From positions 221,587-285,586 of the forward strand of contig JACDEE010000002.1 in assembly GCA_013816585.1 (NCBI GenBank): 64,000 bases of DNA. The letters run 5' to 3'. Positions within the stretch are counted from its first letter, which is position 1. Each line of letters opens with the position of its first letter. The notes beneath the pieces were generated by a model. That model saw only the letters and a program-made list of their open reading frames with translations. It searched no databases and was not told the origin of the DNA. The position numbers and the translations under genes are program-made. Source of the DNA: Sphingosinicella sp. (GTDB lineage: Bacteria; Pseudomonadota; Alphaproteobacteria; Sphingomonadales; Sphingomonadaceae). This document shows positions 26,440-36,398 of the stretch, one piece after another.

Positions 26440-26561
26440 CGGCGGAGATTCTCGGCATCCGCCTCGGCGCGGCGCATCGTGATCCAGCTCCATAAAGAAA
26501 GGCCGACCACGCCGAGGATCGTCACCGCATAAGCACCAATGATGAACGGCCAGGGATTCAT
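26436..26561 (-). CDS. ccmD: haem exporter subunit CcmD
   Basis: A 41-residue single-span membrane protein starting at ATG 26561. It reads MNPWPFIIGAYAVTILGVVG then SLWSWITMRRAEAD, matching CcmD (one helix plus a basic C-terminal end), which helps release holo-CcmE from the CcmABC exporter. Overlaps ccmC (ATGA) and ccmE (GTGA). The position between ccmC and ccmE is diagnostic. Confidence 0.9.
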   Translation of the reverse strand: MNPWPFIIGAYAVTILGVVGLSLWSWITMRRAEADAENLRR

Positions 26562-27277
26562 GCCGCCAGCCTCCGCATTCGCGCCTCGACCTTCTGGAGG
26601 GCCAGTATCGCACGCATCCGCATCAGCACAATCGCGCCGAACAGAAGCGAGAAACCAAGTGCCGAGGCCAGAAGCGGCCACAACATCGACGTATCGATGC
26701 TCGACCCGCCGCCGCTGAAGCTGATGCTCTGGCCCTGGTGGAGACTATTCCACCATTCGACCGAATAGCGGATGATCGGGATGTTGATCGCCCCGAGCAG
26801 CCCGAAAATGGCGGTCACCCTGCCTTCGCCGCCCCGTTCGCGGTCGGCCTCGGCCAGCGCGATATAGCCGACATAGAGGAACAGCAGGATCAGCATCGAG
26901 GTCATCCGCCCGTCCCATTCCCAATAGGTGCCCCAGGTCGGCCGGCCCCACAGCGATCCGGTGATGAGGCAAAGGGCGGTGAATATTGCGCCGGGTAAGG
27001 CTATCGCGCGCCCGGCAACGCCCGCCAGCGGATGCTTCCAGACGAGCTGCGACAGGCTTGCCAGCGCAATACCGGTCCATCCCCCCATGGCCAGCCAGGC
27101 CGCTGGAACGTGGACGTAGAGGATACGAACGCTCTCCCCCTGCAGATAATCCTCGGGGGAAAGGAATAGCCCGCTTCCCAGTCCGAGCGCGATCAAAACG
27201 GCTCCGCCCACGCCTAGCCAAAGGGTGAGCGGGCGCGCAAGTTTGAGGAAACGGGCAGGATTGGCGAAAATATGCAT
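26558..27277 (-). CDS. ccmC: haem exporter permease CcmC
   Basis: A 239-residue membrane protein with six predicted spans and the WWD-type haem-handling motif in PTWGTYWEWDGRMTSMLIL (about residue 114). LYVHVPAAWLAMGGW and RYSVEWWNSLHQGQS carry the external histidines. It delivers haem to CcmE. It is the first gene of the seven-gene run; ccmA and ccmB are not in the window and must lie elsewhere. Confidence 0.95.
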   Translation of the reverse strand: MHIFANPARFLKLARPLTLWLGVGGAVLIALGLGSGLFLSPEDYLQGESVRILYVHVPAAWLAMGGWTGIALASLSQLVWKHPLAGVAGRAIALPGAIFTALCLITGSLWGRPTWGTYWEWDGRMTSMLILLFLYVGYIALAEADRERGGEGRVTAIFGLLGAINIPIIRYSVEWWNSLHQGQSISFSGGGSSIDTSMLWPLLASALGFSLLFGAIVLMRMRAILALQKVEARMRRLAA

Positions 27278-27389
27278 GAGATGGGCGTCCGTTTAGCCGA
27301 GCCCGGACAGCCGGGCAAAGCAAATGAACAGCGCCGACTTGCCCTTTTCGGCTCGCGGTTTCAAAGCCGGGGCGAATGAGTCCCCTTTC

Positions 27390-28301
27390 ATGACCTCCAC
27401 GCCGCGTCCGGAGCAGAAAAACCTGCTCGGGATCCTGTTGCGTATCGGGGCCGCGACCAGCTTCGCCTTCATGGCTGCGATGATAAAGCTGGCCTATGAA
27501 GCGGGGGTCAGCACGGTCGAACTGGCCTTTTACCGTTTTGCCTTCGGTCTGCCACCTTTGCTTATCTGGATAATCTGGACCCGGAATTTCGACGCCTGGA
27601 CGACCCAGCGGCCCGGTGCGCATCTCGTCCGCGCGGCGATCGGACTGACCACCATGGTCCTTGCCTTCAGCGCGCTTCGCTATCTCCCGCTGGCCGAAGC
27701 CACCACCATCAGCTTTGCAGCGCCTCTCTTTGCCGTAATCCTGTCCGCGCTCGTGCTTCACGAGGCGGTGGGCAGACACCGGTGGAGCGCGGTTGCCCTG
27801 GGCCTGGTGGGGGTGATGATCGTCATGCGTCCCGCCGGCGGCGATCTACCCACGACCGGACTGGCGCTGGCGATGCTGGCCGCAATCGGCGTCGCCTGCA
27901 CCAACATCACCATAAGGCAGATCGGCCGGACCGAAGGGCCGCAGACGACTGTGTTATGGTTCACCGTCACTTCGATGCTGGTGATGGGTGCTTTGATGCC
28001 GTTACACGCCTCCGCCCACGATTCGGGCGTCTGGGCGATCTTGGTCGCGCTCGGCCTGTTCGGCGGGATGGGACAGCTTTTCCTCACCAGTTCGCTGCGC
28101 TATGCGCCAGTGCCGGTGATCGTACCCTTCGATTATACGCAATTGCTGTGGGCGGTGCTGCTGGGCTGGATAATCTGGGACACGCATGCCCCGGCCAGCA
28201 CCTGGGCCGGCGCGGCGGTGATCATCGCCAGCGGACTTTACACCGTCTATCGCGAGCACAAGCTGGGCCGCGACAGGATTAAAACAGCTCCGCCGCTTTA
28301 G
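27390..28301 (+). CDS. DMT-family transporter (EamA)
   Basis: A 303-residue integral membrane protein with ten hydrophobic segments forming two EamA repeats (about residues 14-145 and 155-290). It looks like a drug/metabolite exporter: FMAAMIKLAYEAG, ALRYLPLAEATTISFAAPLF, and PVPVIVPFDYTQLLWAVLLG. The start ATG 27390 is preferred, although ATG 27324 is in frame and neither has a strong ribosome site. Divergent from ccmC. Substrate unknown. Confidence 0.85.
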   Translation: MTSTPRPEQKNLLGILLRIGAATSFAFMAAMIKLAYEAGVSTVELAFYRFAFGLPPLLIWIIWTRNFDAWTTQRPGAHLVRAAIGLTTMVLAFSALRYLPLAEATTISFAAPLFAVILSALVLHEAVGRHRWSAVALGLVGVMIVMRPAGGDLPTTGLALAMLAAIGVACTNITIRQIGRTEGPQTTVLWFTVTSMLVMGALMPLHASAHDSGVWAILVALGLFGGMGQLFLTSSLRYAPVPVIVPFDYTQLLWAVLLGWIIWDTHAPASTWAGAAVIIASGLYTVYREHKLGRDRIKTAPPL

Positions 28302-28324
28302 GAGGGAGCGCCGGGCAGCCGGCG

Positions 28325-29374
28325 TCAGCCGCGCCCGATCAGCCGATTGGCCATGGCGTCGGCGACCGCGGCCGGATTGAGTCCCGAGCTCGCGCTTTCG
28401 TCCCAGATCGTATCTAGACGCCCCGGAATCTCCTCGATCTTGGCCTTGACGAAAGCCTCGTCGCCATTGCCGAAATATTCCGACGCGACATTGATGATTC
28501 CGCCGGCATTGATCACATAATCGGGAGCATAGAGGATCGAGCGGCTGTCGATACGGTCGCCATCCTCGCGCGTCGCAAGCTGATTGTTGGCGCCGCCTGC
28601 TACCACCGGCACGCGCAACGCGGCGATGCTCTGTTCGGTCAGGATCGCTCCCAGGGCGCAAGGGCTGAGGACATCGGCCTCGAGCGTCAGGATCTCGGCC
28701 GCGTCGACCGCGGAGCCACCGACTTCATCAGCGAGCTTTTGCGCGCGCGCCTGATCGATATCGGCGACGCTGATCCGGGCTCCGTCCTTTGCCGCGAGGC
28801 GAGCCAATCCGCCGGCAACACTGCCCGCGCCTTGAATGGCTATGTGAAGGCCGGAAAGGCTGTCCTTGCCCAGCTTGCGCCGAACGGCGGCCCTGACGCC
28901 CAGATAGACACCATAACTGGTATGCGGCCCCGGATCCCCGCCGACGGCGCCCTCAGCCGCCGGAAGGCCGGAAACAAATTTAGTGTGCTTGGAAACTTCG
29001 ACCAGATCGCCGACATTCATCCCGACGTCCTCGGCGGTGATGTAAGAACCGCCAAGTCGGTCCACCGCGCGGCCATAAGCGGCCAGCATGTCGGGAGTCT
29101 TCGTTCGCCGCGGATCCGAGAGAATCACTGCCTTTCCGCCGCCCATCGGCAATCCCGCCATCGCATTCTTGAAGCTCATCCCGCGCGACAGCCGAAGCGC
29201 ATCGGCGATGGCGTCGCCATCCTGCGCATAATGCCAGAAACGAACGCCGCCGGCGCCGGGGCCAAGGTGCGTGCTGTGTACCGCTATCACGGCCTTGAGG
29301 CCCGTTTTGATGTCGTTGACGAAATGCACGACCTCGTGGCCGTCAAAATCGGGGTAACCCCATGGCGACTGCAT
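28325..29374 (-). CDS. leucine/phenylalanine/valine dehydrogenase (ELFV family)
   Basis: A 349-residue NAD-dependent amino acid dehydrogenase. Substrate-binding domain with LGPGAGGVRFWHY, and the catalytic lysine regions FKNAMAGLPMGGGKAVIL and DVGMNVGDL. The Rossmann fold is AIQGAGSVAGGLARLAAKDG. PDYVINAGGIINVASEY is conserved. ATG 29374 gives MQSPWGYPDFDGHEVVHFVN, the typical start. Whether it prefers Leu, Phe or Val cannot be told. It is transcribed away from tRNA-His, 29 bp downstream of the tRNA. Confidence 0.88.
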   Translation of the reverse strand: MQSPWGYPDFDGHEVVHFVNDIKTGLKAVIAVHSTHLGPGAGGVRFWHYAQDGDAIADALRLSRGMSFKNAMAGLPMGGGKAVILSDPRRTKTPDMLAAYGRAVDRLGGSYITAEDVGMNVGDLVEVSKHTKFVSGLPAAEGAVGGDPGPHTSYGVYLGVRAAVRRKLGKDSLSGLHIAIQGAGSVAGGLARLAAKDGARISVADIDQARAQKLADEVGGSAVDAAEILTLEADVLSPCALGAILTEQSIAALRVPVVAGGANNQLATREDGDRIDSRSILYAPDYVINAGGIINVASEYFGNGDEAFVKAKIEEIPGRLDTIWDESASSGLNPAAVADAMANRLIGRG

Positions 29375-29402
29375 TGGATAATCCTGAACTAAAATCTTGA
29401 GG

Positions 29403-29479
29403 TGGGGCGACCGACGGGACTTGAACCCGCGACCCTCGGTACCACAAACCGATGCTCTAACCAGCTGAGCTACGATCGC
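29403..29479 (-). tRNA. tRNA-His (GTG)
   Basis: 77 bases with encoded CCA. Acceptor GCGATCG/CGGTCGC with discriminator C, preceded by the extra G (-1) at 29480 that defines tRNA-His. Anticodon stem TCGGT/ACCGA encloses TTGTGGT, anticodon GTG. The T-arm GCGGG-TTCAAGT-CCCGT is intact. Confidence 0.95.
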
Positions 29480-29602
29480 CACATGTGCATTGAATGCGGG
29501 CGCACATAAGGGCGGGCCGCCCCAAGCGTCAAGGAATAGTGTCGGTGTCGCGGCCGGATGAATTCCGATCCGCAATCAGCCCGGTTCATCGGGGGAAAGG
29601 CG

Positions 29603-29677
29603 TGGTGGGCGCGGTAGGGATTGAACCTACGACCCCACCCGTGTGAAGGGTGTGCTCTACCACTGAGCTACGCGCCC
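29603..29677 (-). tRNA. tRNA-Val (CAC)
   Basis: 75 bases with encoded CCA. Acceptor GGGCGCG/CGCGCCC; D-arm GCTCAGTGGTAGAGC; anticodon stem CACCC/GGGTG around loop TTCACAC, anticodon CAC (reads GTG). T-arm CGTAG-GTTCAAT-CCCTACCG region paired. All arms close. Short gap of 123 bases from tRNA-His. Confidence 0.92.
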
Positions 29678-29796
29678 ACGCCGGAAATCCGTCATTGGAA
29701 CAGGTCCGGACGGTGAAAAGCGGCCCATTCCGGAGCCGCGTTGCCGCCGGTCCATAATGCGCCGCCAAAAAGCTGTCCAGCAATGCTGACAAAGAA

Positions 29797-29830
29797 AAAG
29801 GCCGGGGCACTTCGCGCACCTCCGGCCTTT
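29797..29830 (-). terminator. rho-independent terminator of hup
   Basis: Inverted repeat AAAGGCCGG (29797-29805) / CCGGCCTTT (29822-29830), with further pairing inside. Read on the minus strand it sits just after the hup stop codon (29836) and runs into a T-rich tract, TTTTTC, at the stem base. A classic intrinsic terminator for the HU gene. Confidence 0.85.
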
Positions 29831-29835
29831 GATTT

Positions 29836-30111
29836 TTAGACGTTTACCGAATCCTTGAGGCCCTTTCCGGCCTTGAACTTCGGCTGGGTCGATGCCTTGA
29901 TCTGCATCGGCTCGCCGGTACGTGGATTGCGGCCGGTCGAGGCCTTGCGCTGGCTGCACGAGAACGTGCCGAAACCCACGAGGCGGACTTCATCGCCACG
30001 CTTCAGCGCGCTGCCAATGACGTCGAACACCCCTTCGACGGCTTTGCTGGCATCGCTACGGCTGAGGCCGGTCGTGTCGGCGACCTGTCCGATAAGCTCC
30101 TGTTTGTTCAT
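29836..30111 (-). CDS. hup: DNA-binding protein HU
   Basis: A 91-residue nucleoid protein. MNKQELIGQVADTTGLSRSD, VRLVGFGTFSCSQRKASTGR and the DNA-contacting beta-arm ending GRNPRTGEPMQIKASTQPKF are the standard HU/IHF pattern; the arm proline is in GRNPRTG. The G-F-G-T-F strand is complete. Downstream of lon on the same strand, 148 bp away, with its own promoter and terminator. Confidence 0.96.
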   Translation of the reverse strand: MNKQELIGQVADTTGLSRSDASKAVEGVFDVIGSALKRGDEVRLVGFGTFSCSQRKASTGRNPRTGEPMQIKASTQPKFKAGKGLKDSVNV

Positions 30112-30160
30112 GTGTCCCGAACCCCTGTTAGAATCACTCGCGGCGAATGCCGGAATTCAC

Positions 30161-30190
30161 ATCTAAGATCAGGATGACGGCACGAGTCAA
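30161..30190 (-). promoter_or_regulatory. candidate sigma-70 promoter of hup
   Basis: On the minus strand TTGACT (complement of 30185-30190) is separated by 18 bases from TTAGAT (complement of 30161-30166), about 50 bases before the hup ATG. The -35 is near-consensus and the -10 a reasonable match. The only such pair seen in the 148-bp hup upstream gap. Confidence 0.45.
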
Positions 30191-30259
30191 AAGGAAAGCG
30201 CGATTTTCCTTGGGAAAACCGCGCCTCCTTGGATTTTCAAGTGGCTCCAGTGCAACAAA

Positions 30260-32662
30260 TCAGTGCCGAATTGAAACCTCATCCGGACCGGCGGCCAGAT
30301 CGGGCGCCGGAATGGCCGCCAGCTCATCGGCCTCGGTCCAGTCGATCGCCTGGACCGGGGTAGCGAGCGCTTCCTTCAGCACTTCGTCGACATGGGCGAC
30401 GGGCATGATGATGAGGCCGTCGAGGATCGAGGCCGGGATATCGGCCAGATCCTTTTCATTCTCCGCCGGGATCAGGACCTTGGTGATGCCGCCGCGAAGT
30501 GCCGCCAGCAGCTTTTCCTTCAATCCGCCGATCGGAAGGACGCGGCCGCGCAAGGTCACTTCCCCGGTCATCGCCACGTCGCGCCGCACGGGAATACCGG
30601 TCAGCGTTGAAATGATCGCCGTGACCATCCCTACCCCCGCCGAAGGCCCGTCCTTCGGCACGGCGCCCTCGGGCAGATGGACATGAATGTCCTTGCGCCC
30701 GAACACGCTGGGCTTCACGCCGTAGCTGGGGCTTCGCGCCTTGACGAACGAGAAGGCCGCCTGGATCGATTCCTGCATCACGTCGCCCAATTTGCCGGTC
30801 GTCTTGATCTGACCCTTGCCGGGCACGGTGACCGCCTCGATCGTCAGCAACTCGCCGCCTACCTCGGTCCAGGCGAGGCCCGTGACGGCCCCGATCTGAT
30901 CCTCTTCCTCGCCAACCCCGTAGCGATATTTACGAATACCCGCGAATTCGCCGACATTCTCGGCGGTCAGCTCGACCCGCTCGGCCTTGCCCTCAAGGAT
31001 CCGGCGAAGCACCTTGCGCGCGACCTTGGCGATTTCGCGCTCGAGCGTCCTGACTCCAGCTTCGCGGGTATAATATTGCACCAGGGCGCGAAGGCCTTCC
31101 TCGGTGAAGACAAGCTCGCCTTCCTTCAGCCCGTGGGATTCAATCTGCTTGGGCACGAGATGGCGGGTCGCGATCTCGATCTTCTCATGCTCGGTATAGC
31201 CCTCCAGCCGAATGATCTCCATTCGGTCGAGCAAGGGCTGCGGCATGTCCATCGTGTTCGCCGTGGTGACGAACATCACGTCGGAAAGATCGTAATCGAT
31301 CTCCAGATAATGGTCCTGGAACTTCGAATTCTGTTCGGGATCGAGCACTTCGAGCAAGGCCGAAGCCGGATCGCCTCGAAAATCCTGTCCGAGCTTGTCG
31401 ATTTCGTCGAGCAGGAACAGCGGGTTGGATGTGCCCGCTTTCTTCAGATTGGACACGATCTTGCCCGGCAAGCTGCCGATATAGGTCCGCCGATGGCCGC
31501 GTATTTCGGCCTCGTCCCGAACCCCGCCAAGCGACTGACGCACGAATTCGCGGCCCGTGGCCTTGGCGATCGAACGTCCTAGCGAGGTCTTGCCGACGCC
31601 CGGCGGGCCGACCAAGCAAAGAATGGGTCCCTTCAGCTTGTTGGTCCGGGCCTGTACCGCCAGATATTCGACGATCCGGTCCTTGACTTTTTCAAGACCA
31701 TAATGGTCCTCGTCGAGCACCGCCTGCGCCTCGGCTATATCCTTCTTCACCTTGGATTTCTTGCCCCAGGGAAGGCCCAGCAGCACATCGAGATAATTGC
31801 GCGACACCGTGGCTTCGGCCGACATCGGCGCCATCGCCTTCAGTTTCTTTAGCTCCTGGGTCGCCTTGCTCCGCGCCTCCTTGGAAAGCTTGATCTTGGC
31901 GATCTTCCGGCCAAGCTCGGCCAGCTCGTCGCCGTCGCCATCCTCGCCCTCGGCGCCAAGCTCGCGCTGGATCGCCTTCAACTGCTCGTTCAGATAATAT
32001 TCGCGCTGGGTCTTCTCCATCTGGCGCTTCACCCGGCTCCGGATCTTCTTTTCGACCTGCAGCACGCCCAGTTCGCCCTCCATGAAGGCAAAGGCCATTT
32101 CCAGGCGGCGCGCGGGATTGAGCTCAGCCAGCAGGGCCTGCTTGTCCGACACCTTGATATTGATGTTGGCCGCCACCGCATCGGCGAGCTTCGAGGCGTC
32201 CTCGATCTGGCCGAGCTGCACCGCGGTTTCCGCCGGGAGTTTCTTGTTGAGCTTCGAATAATTTTCGAACTGCTCGACCACCGAGCGCATCAGGGCGGAG
32301 ATTTCGGCCCCTTCCGGCTCCGACGTCTCCACCGATTCCACGGCGGCCACCAGATGGTCGCTTTGCTCGGTAAGGGAGGTAAGGGTCGCGCGGCGCTGGC
32401 CCTCAACCAGGACACGCACCGTGCCGTCGGGCAGTTTCAGGAGCTGCAGGACGGTCGCGACCACACCAAGATCGTATAACGCCTCGCGGTCCGGATCATC
32501 CTCGGCCGGGTCGAGCTGGGACACGAGGAAAATGCTTTTGTCTGCCGCCATCGCGCTTTCCAACGCCGCGACGGATTTGTCGCGGCCCACGAACAGAGGA
32601 ACGATCATCTGCGGGAAGACCACGATGTCGCGAAGGGGAAGGACGGGATAGGCTTCGGTCAT
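30260..32662 (-). CDS. lon: ATP-dependent protease Lon
   Basis: An 800-residue AAA+ serine protease that degrades misfolded and regulatory proteins. ATG 32662 follows GGAG by five bases and gives [20 protein letters not shown]. The N-domain is residues 1-300 ([17 protein letters not shown]). The AAA+ core has Walker [16 protein letters not shown] (about 356) and [13 protein letters not shown]. The protease domain has the catalytic Ser in [11 protein letters not shown] and the Lys in [12 protein letters not shown]. Length is normal. Stands in the clpX-lon-hup order common in proteobacteria. Confidence 0.97.
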   Translation of the reverse strand: MTEAYPVLPLRDIVVFPQMIVPLFVGRDKSVAALESAMAADKSIFLVSQLDPAEDDPDREALYDLGVVATVLQLLKLPDGTVRVLVEGQRRATLTSLTEQSDHLVAAVESVETSEPEGAEISALMRSVVEQFENYSKLNKKLPAETAVQLGQIEDASKLADAVAANINIKVSDKQALLAELNPARRLEMAFAFMEGELGVLQVEKKIRSRVKRQMEKTQREYYLNEQLKAIQRELGAEGEDGDGDELAELGRKIAKIKLSKEARSKATQELKKLKAMAPMSAEATVSRNYLDVLLGLPWGKKSKVKKDIAEAQAVLDEDHYGLEKVKDRIVEYLAVQARTNKLKGPILCLVGPPGVGKTSLGRSIAKATGREFVRQSLGGVRDEAEIRGHRRTYIGSLPGKIVSNLKKAGTSNPLFLLDEIDKLGQDFRGDPASALLEVLDPEQNSKFQDHYLEIDYDLSDVMFVTTANTMDMPQPLLDRMEIIRLEGYTEHEKIEIATRHLVPKQIESHGLKEGELVFTEEGLRALVQYYTREAGVRTLEREIAKVARKVLRRILEGKAERVELTAENVGEFAGIRKYRYGVGEEEDQIGAVTGLAWTEVGGELLTIEAVTVPGKGQIKTTGKLGDVMQESIQAAFSFVKARSPSYGVKPSVFGRKDIHVHLPEGAVPKDGPSAGVGMVTAIISTLTGIPVRRDVAMTGEVTLRGRVLPIGGLKEKLLAALRGGITKVLIPAENEKDLADIPASILDGLIIMPVAHVDEVLKEALATPVQAIDWTEADELAAIPAPDLAAGPDEVSIRH

Positions 32663-32701
32663 TCTTACTCCACTCGGCCAGGACGGCCCCAAGGTTTGAC
32701 A

Positions 32702-32731
32702 CCTATATGGGCGTCAGGGTCAACGCATCAA
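32702..32731 (-). promoter_or_regulatory. candidate heat-shock (RpoH-type) promoter of lon
   Basis: Minus strand: TTGATG (complement of 32726-32731), 14 bases, then CCCATATAGG (complement of 32702-32711). The -10-like CCCATATA matches the sigma-32 consensus CCCCATNT closely; the -35-like CATTGATG is weaker than CTTGAA. Located 40-70 bases before lon, a gene usually under heat-shock control. Confidence 0.4.
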
Positions 32732-32744
32732 TGTCCGCCGCAAG

Positions 32745-33251
32745 TCAGGAAGGGTTATCGGCCAGCAACAGCAATGCCGGAACCGCATTCTGGAGGGCGT
32801 GGACCGCCATGACGATCAGCATGCCCTTGGCGAGGCCCCTCTCCCGCCAGACCAGGAGGATCGTTGAGAAGATCAGGAACGGCCACCAGACGATGAGTCC
32901 CCAGACCGGCACTTGCGAGCTATGGGCCACCGCCCAGCCCAGCGAGCTCACAATGATAGCCGGTTGCGGCCCGAACAGGCGGTTGAGCAACAGCAGTGGC
33001 AGAACCATGATCAAGGTTTCGACAATTGGCGCAAAGGCGACCAGCAAGAGAAAGAGCACAAGACCGGGTTGCCCGAATTCAGGGCCTTTCTCCTGGCCAA
33101 ACAAGGCACTCACGGCGAAAGCGAGCGCCAGGCTTGGTAATAAGGTGAGCAACCAGGCCTTGAGGATGTAGGCCAGCTTCGACTGGCTGGTATCGCGCAG
33201 GAAGGAAGGCAGAAAGCGCGGATGCAGTGCCTGCGGGCGCAACTCGTTCAT
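32745..33251 (-). CDS. CPBP-type intramembrane protein
   Basis: A 168-residue membrane protein with four or five hydrophobic segments (ILKAWLLTLLPSLALAFAV, LVLFLLLVAFAPIVETLIMV, LGWAVAHSSQVPVWGLIVWW, LIVMAVHALQNAVPALLLL). The pattern of an acidic residue in the second span and histidines in later spans resembles the CPBP/Abi family, but motif 1 is VETLIM instead of EExxxR, so protease activity is doubtful. It lies between clpX and lon on the same strand, 23 bp from clpX. Confidence 0.6.
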   Translation of the reverse strand: MNELRPQALHPRFLPSFLRDTSQSKLAYILKAWLLTLLPSLALAFAVSALFGQEKGPEFGQPGLVLFLLLVAFAPIVETLIMVLPLLLLNRLFGPQPAIIVSSLGWAVAHSSQVPVWGLIVWWPFLIFSTILLVWRERGLAKGMLIVMAVHALQNAVPALLLLADNPS

Positions 33252-33274
33252 CTCAAGAGGTCAGCGATCGGCGA

Positions 33275-34537
<1,263 letters not shown>

Positions 34538-34616
34538 TCTTCGTCCTCAAGGGCCATTGCCCCATCTTTATTCGCTATCCTGACCGCCTTTTACCACGAT
34601 CACAATGGCCTAAACG

Positions 34617-35258
34617 TTAACCAGCGCTTTTTGCCGCATCTTCATCGGACGCCGCGGGGCGCTTTTCAAACACTTCGTCGACCAGGCCGAACTCCCGAGC
34701 TTCGTCGGCCGAGAAGAACTTGTCTCGCTCAACAGCACTCTCGATCGTTTCGATCGGTTGCCCCGTATATTGCGCCATCAATTCGTTCATCCGGTGACGG
34801 AGGCGGAGGATTTCCTTGGCATGGATCTCGATATCGGCGGCGGTGCCCTGCATCCCCGACGAGGGCTGATGGATCATGACCCGCGCATTTTTGAGCGCGA
34901 CGCGCATCCCAGGCTCGCCGGCCGTCAGCAGGAACGCACCCATCGAAGCGGCAAAGCCGGTGCAGACGGTGCCGACCCGCGGCCGGATGTAGTTCATCGT
35001 GTCGTGAATCGCCATTCCCGCCGAGACGGAGCCGCCCGGCGAGTTGATGTACATGAAGATGTCCTTCTTGGGATTTTCGGACTCGAGGAACAGAAGCTGC
35101 GCCGTGATCAGCGAGGCCATATTGTCTTCGACGGGACCTACCAGGAAGATGATCCGCTCCCGCAACAGGCGCGAGAAAATATCGAAGCTGCGTTCGCCGC
35201 GGTTCGACTGTTCGATGACGATGGGAACGAGGCCGGCGACGATTTCTTCGTGATTCAT
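34617..35258 (-). CDS. clpP: ATP-dependent Clp protease proteolytic subunit ClpP
   Basis: A 213-residue serine protease. Start ATG 35258 ([20 protein letters not shown]). Catalytic Ser in [11 protein letters not shown], His in [11 protein letters not shown] and Asp in the [11 protein letters not shown] region. The N-terminal gate [19 protein letters not shown] is present. Forms the ClpXP machine with the downstream clpX. Confidence 0.97.
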   Translation of the reverse strand: MNHEEIVAGLVPIVIEQSNRGERSFDIFSRLLRERIIFLVGPVEDNMASLITAQLLFLESENPKKDIFMYINSPGGSVSAGMAIHDTMNYIRPRVGTVCTGFAASMGAFLLTAGEPGMRVALKNARVMIHQPSSGMQGTAADIEIHAKEILRLRHRMNELMAQYTGQPIETIESAVERDKFFSADEAREFGLVDEVFEKRPAASDEDAAKSAG

Positions 35259-35322
35259 AAAATGTCCTGGAAATCCTGGTAAAGGTGGGATGCCCGGAAC
35301 ATCGGGGCAAAGCCGTGCGGGT

Positions 35323-36315
35323 TCAACCCCTAACCGGCTTGGCACGCGGAATAGGAATCAGCCGGCCTTCCCGATCCATGCCTGGACCCGGCAACGCAAG
35401 ATAGGCGAGCCGCCTCACCTCGCGCCGTCCCCGCACGACCGTATCGAGGATCAGGCCGCAAACGAAGCTAAGCGCGGCGACAATCATCAGCCCGGTAATG
35501 AGGATGGCGGTCGGAATGCGTGGAACCAGTCCTGTTTCCATATAGGTCATCGCGAGTGGGACAGCGAGAATTAGGGCCTTCATCGCGATCACCAGGCCGA
35601 AGCCGCCATAGAAAAGTACCGGACGCTCGATCCGGAAGAGGTGGAGGATGGTGCGCATGATCCGCCAGCCGTCGCGCCAGGTGGAAAGCTTCGACGCCGA
35701 TCCTTCGGGCCGCGCGCCATAAGCGGTGACTATTTCGGCCACGGGCATGGCGAGCTCGAGCGCGTGCACGCTTATTTCGGTCTCCGTTTCGAACCCGCGC
35801 GACAGGGCCGGGAATGATTTGACGAAGCGCCGCGAAAATACGCGGTAGCCTGAAAAAATGTCGCTGAAGCTCCGGCCGAACAAGCTGGCGAGAAGACCGG
35901 TGAAGAGCTGGTTGCCCAGTCTGTGGCCACGCCGATAGGCTTCCTCCACCTCCGACTTTCGCGCGCCGACGACCATGTCGAGCTGCTCATCCAGCAGGCG
36001 CCGGACCATTTCCGGGGCTGCCGCGGCATCATAGGTCGCATCGCCGTCGGCCATGACGTAAATATCGGCTTCGACATCGGCGAACATGCGCCGGACGACG
36101 TGGCCCTTGCCCTGCATGCGCTCGGTACACACGACCGCGCCGGCAGCGGCCGCAACGGCGCAGGTCCGGTCGGAACTGTTATTGTCGTAAACGAAGATCG
36201 CGGCGCCCGGCAGAGCAGCGCGGAAGCCGGCCACGGTCTGCCCGATCGCGGCTTCCTCATTATAACAAGGAAGCAAGACGGCGACCCGCAGTCTGCTGGT
36301 TTCGCTATTGGTCAT
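35323..36315 (-). CDS. GT2-family glycosyltransferase with C-terminal membrane pair
   Basis: A 330-residue protein; ATG 36315 lies after GGGGGG. GT-A fold: [20 protein letters not shown] at the N-terminus, [19 protein letters not shown] and the metal-binding [16 protein letters not shown]. The C-terminal third has two hydrophobic spans ([37 protein letters not shown]), as in dolichol-phosphate-mannose synthase and GtrB-like enzymes. It probably transfers a sugar to undecaprenyl phosphate. Positioned between tig and clpP, which are normally adjacent. Confidence 0.85.
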   Translation of the reverse strand: MTNSETSRLRVAVLLPCYNEEAAIGQTVAGFRAALPGAAIFVYDNNSSDRTCAVAAAAGAVVCTERMQGKGHVVRRMFADVEADIYVMADGDATYDAAAAPEMVRRLLDEQLDMVVGARKSEVEEAYRRGHRLGNQLFTGLLASLFGRSFSDIFSGYRVFSRRFVKSFPALSRGFETETEISVHALELAMPVAEIVTAYGARPEGSASKLSTWRDGWRIMRTILHLFRIERPVLFYGGFGLVIAMKALILAVPLAMTYMETGLVPRIPTAILITGLMIVAALSFVCGLILDTVVRGRREVRRLAYLALPGPGMDREGRLIPIPRAKPVRG

Positions 36316-36398
36316 GCATCCCCCCTTCAGGCGACCGTCCGAAGCCCCCACCTTTTACGGAGAAGCAAGGGCCTTCGACAAGCGGCCTGGGCTGTTGA

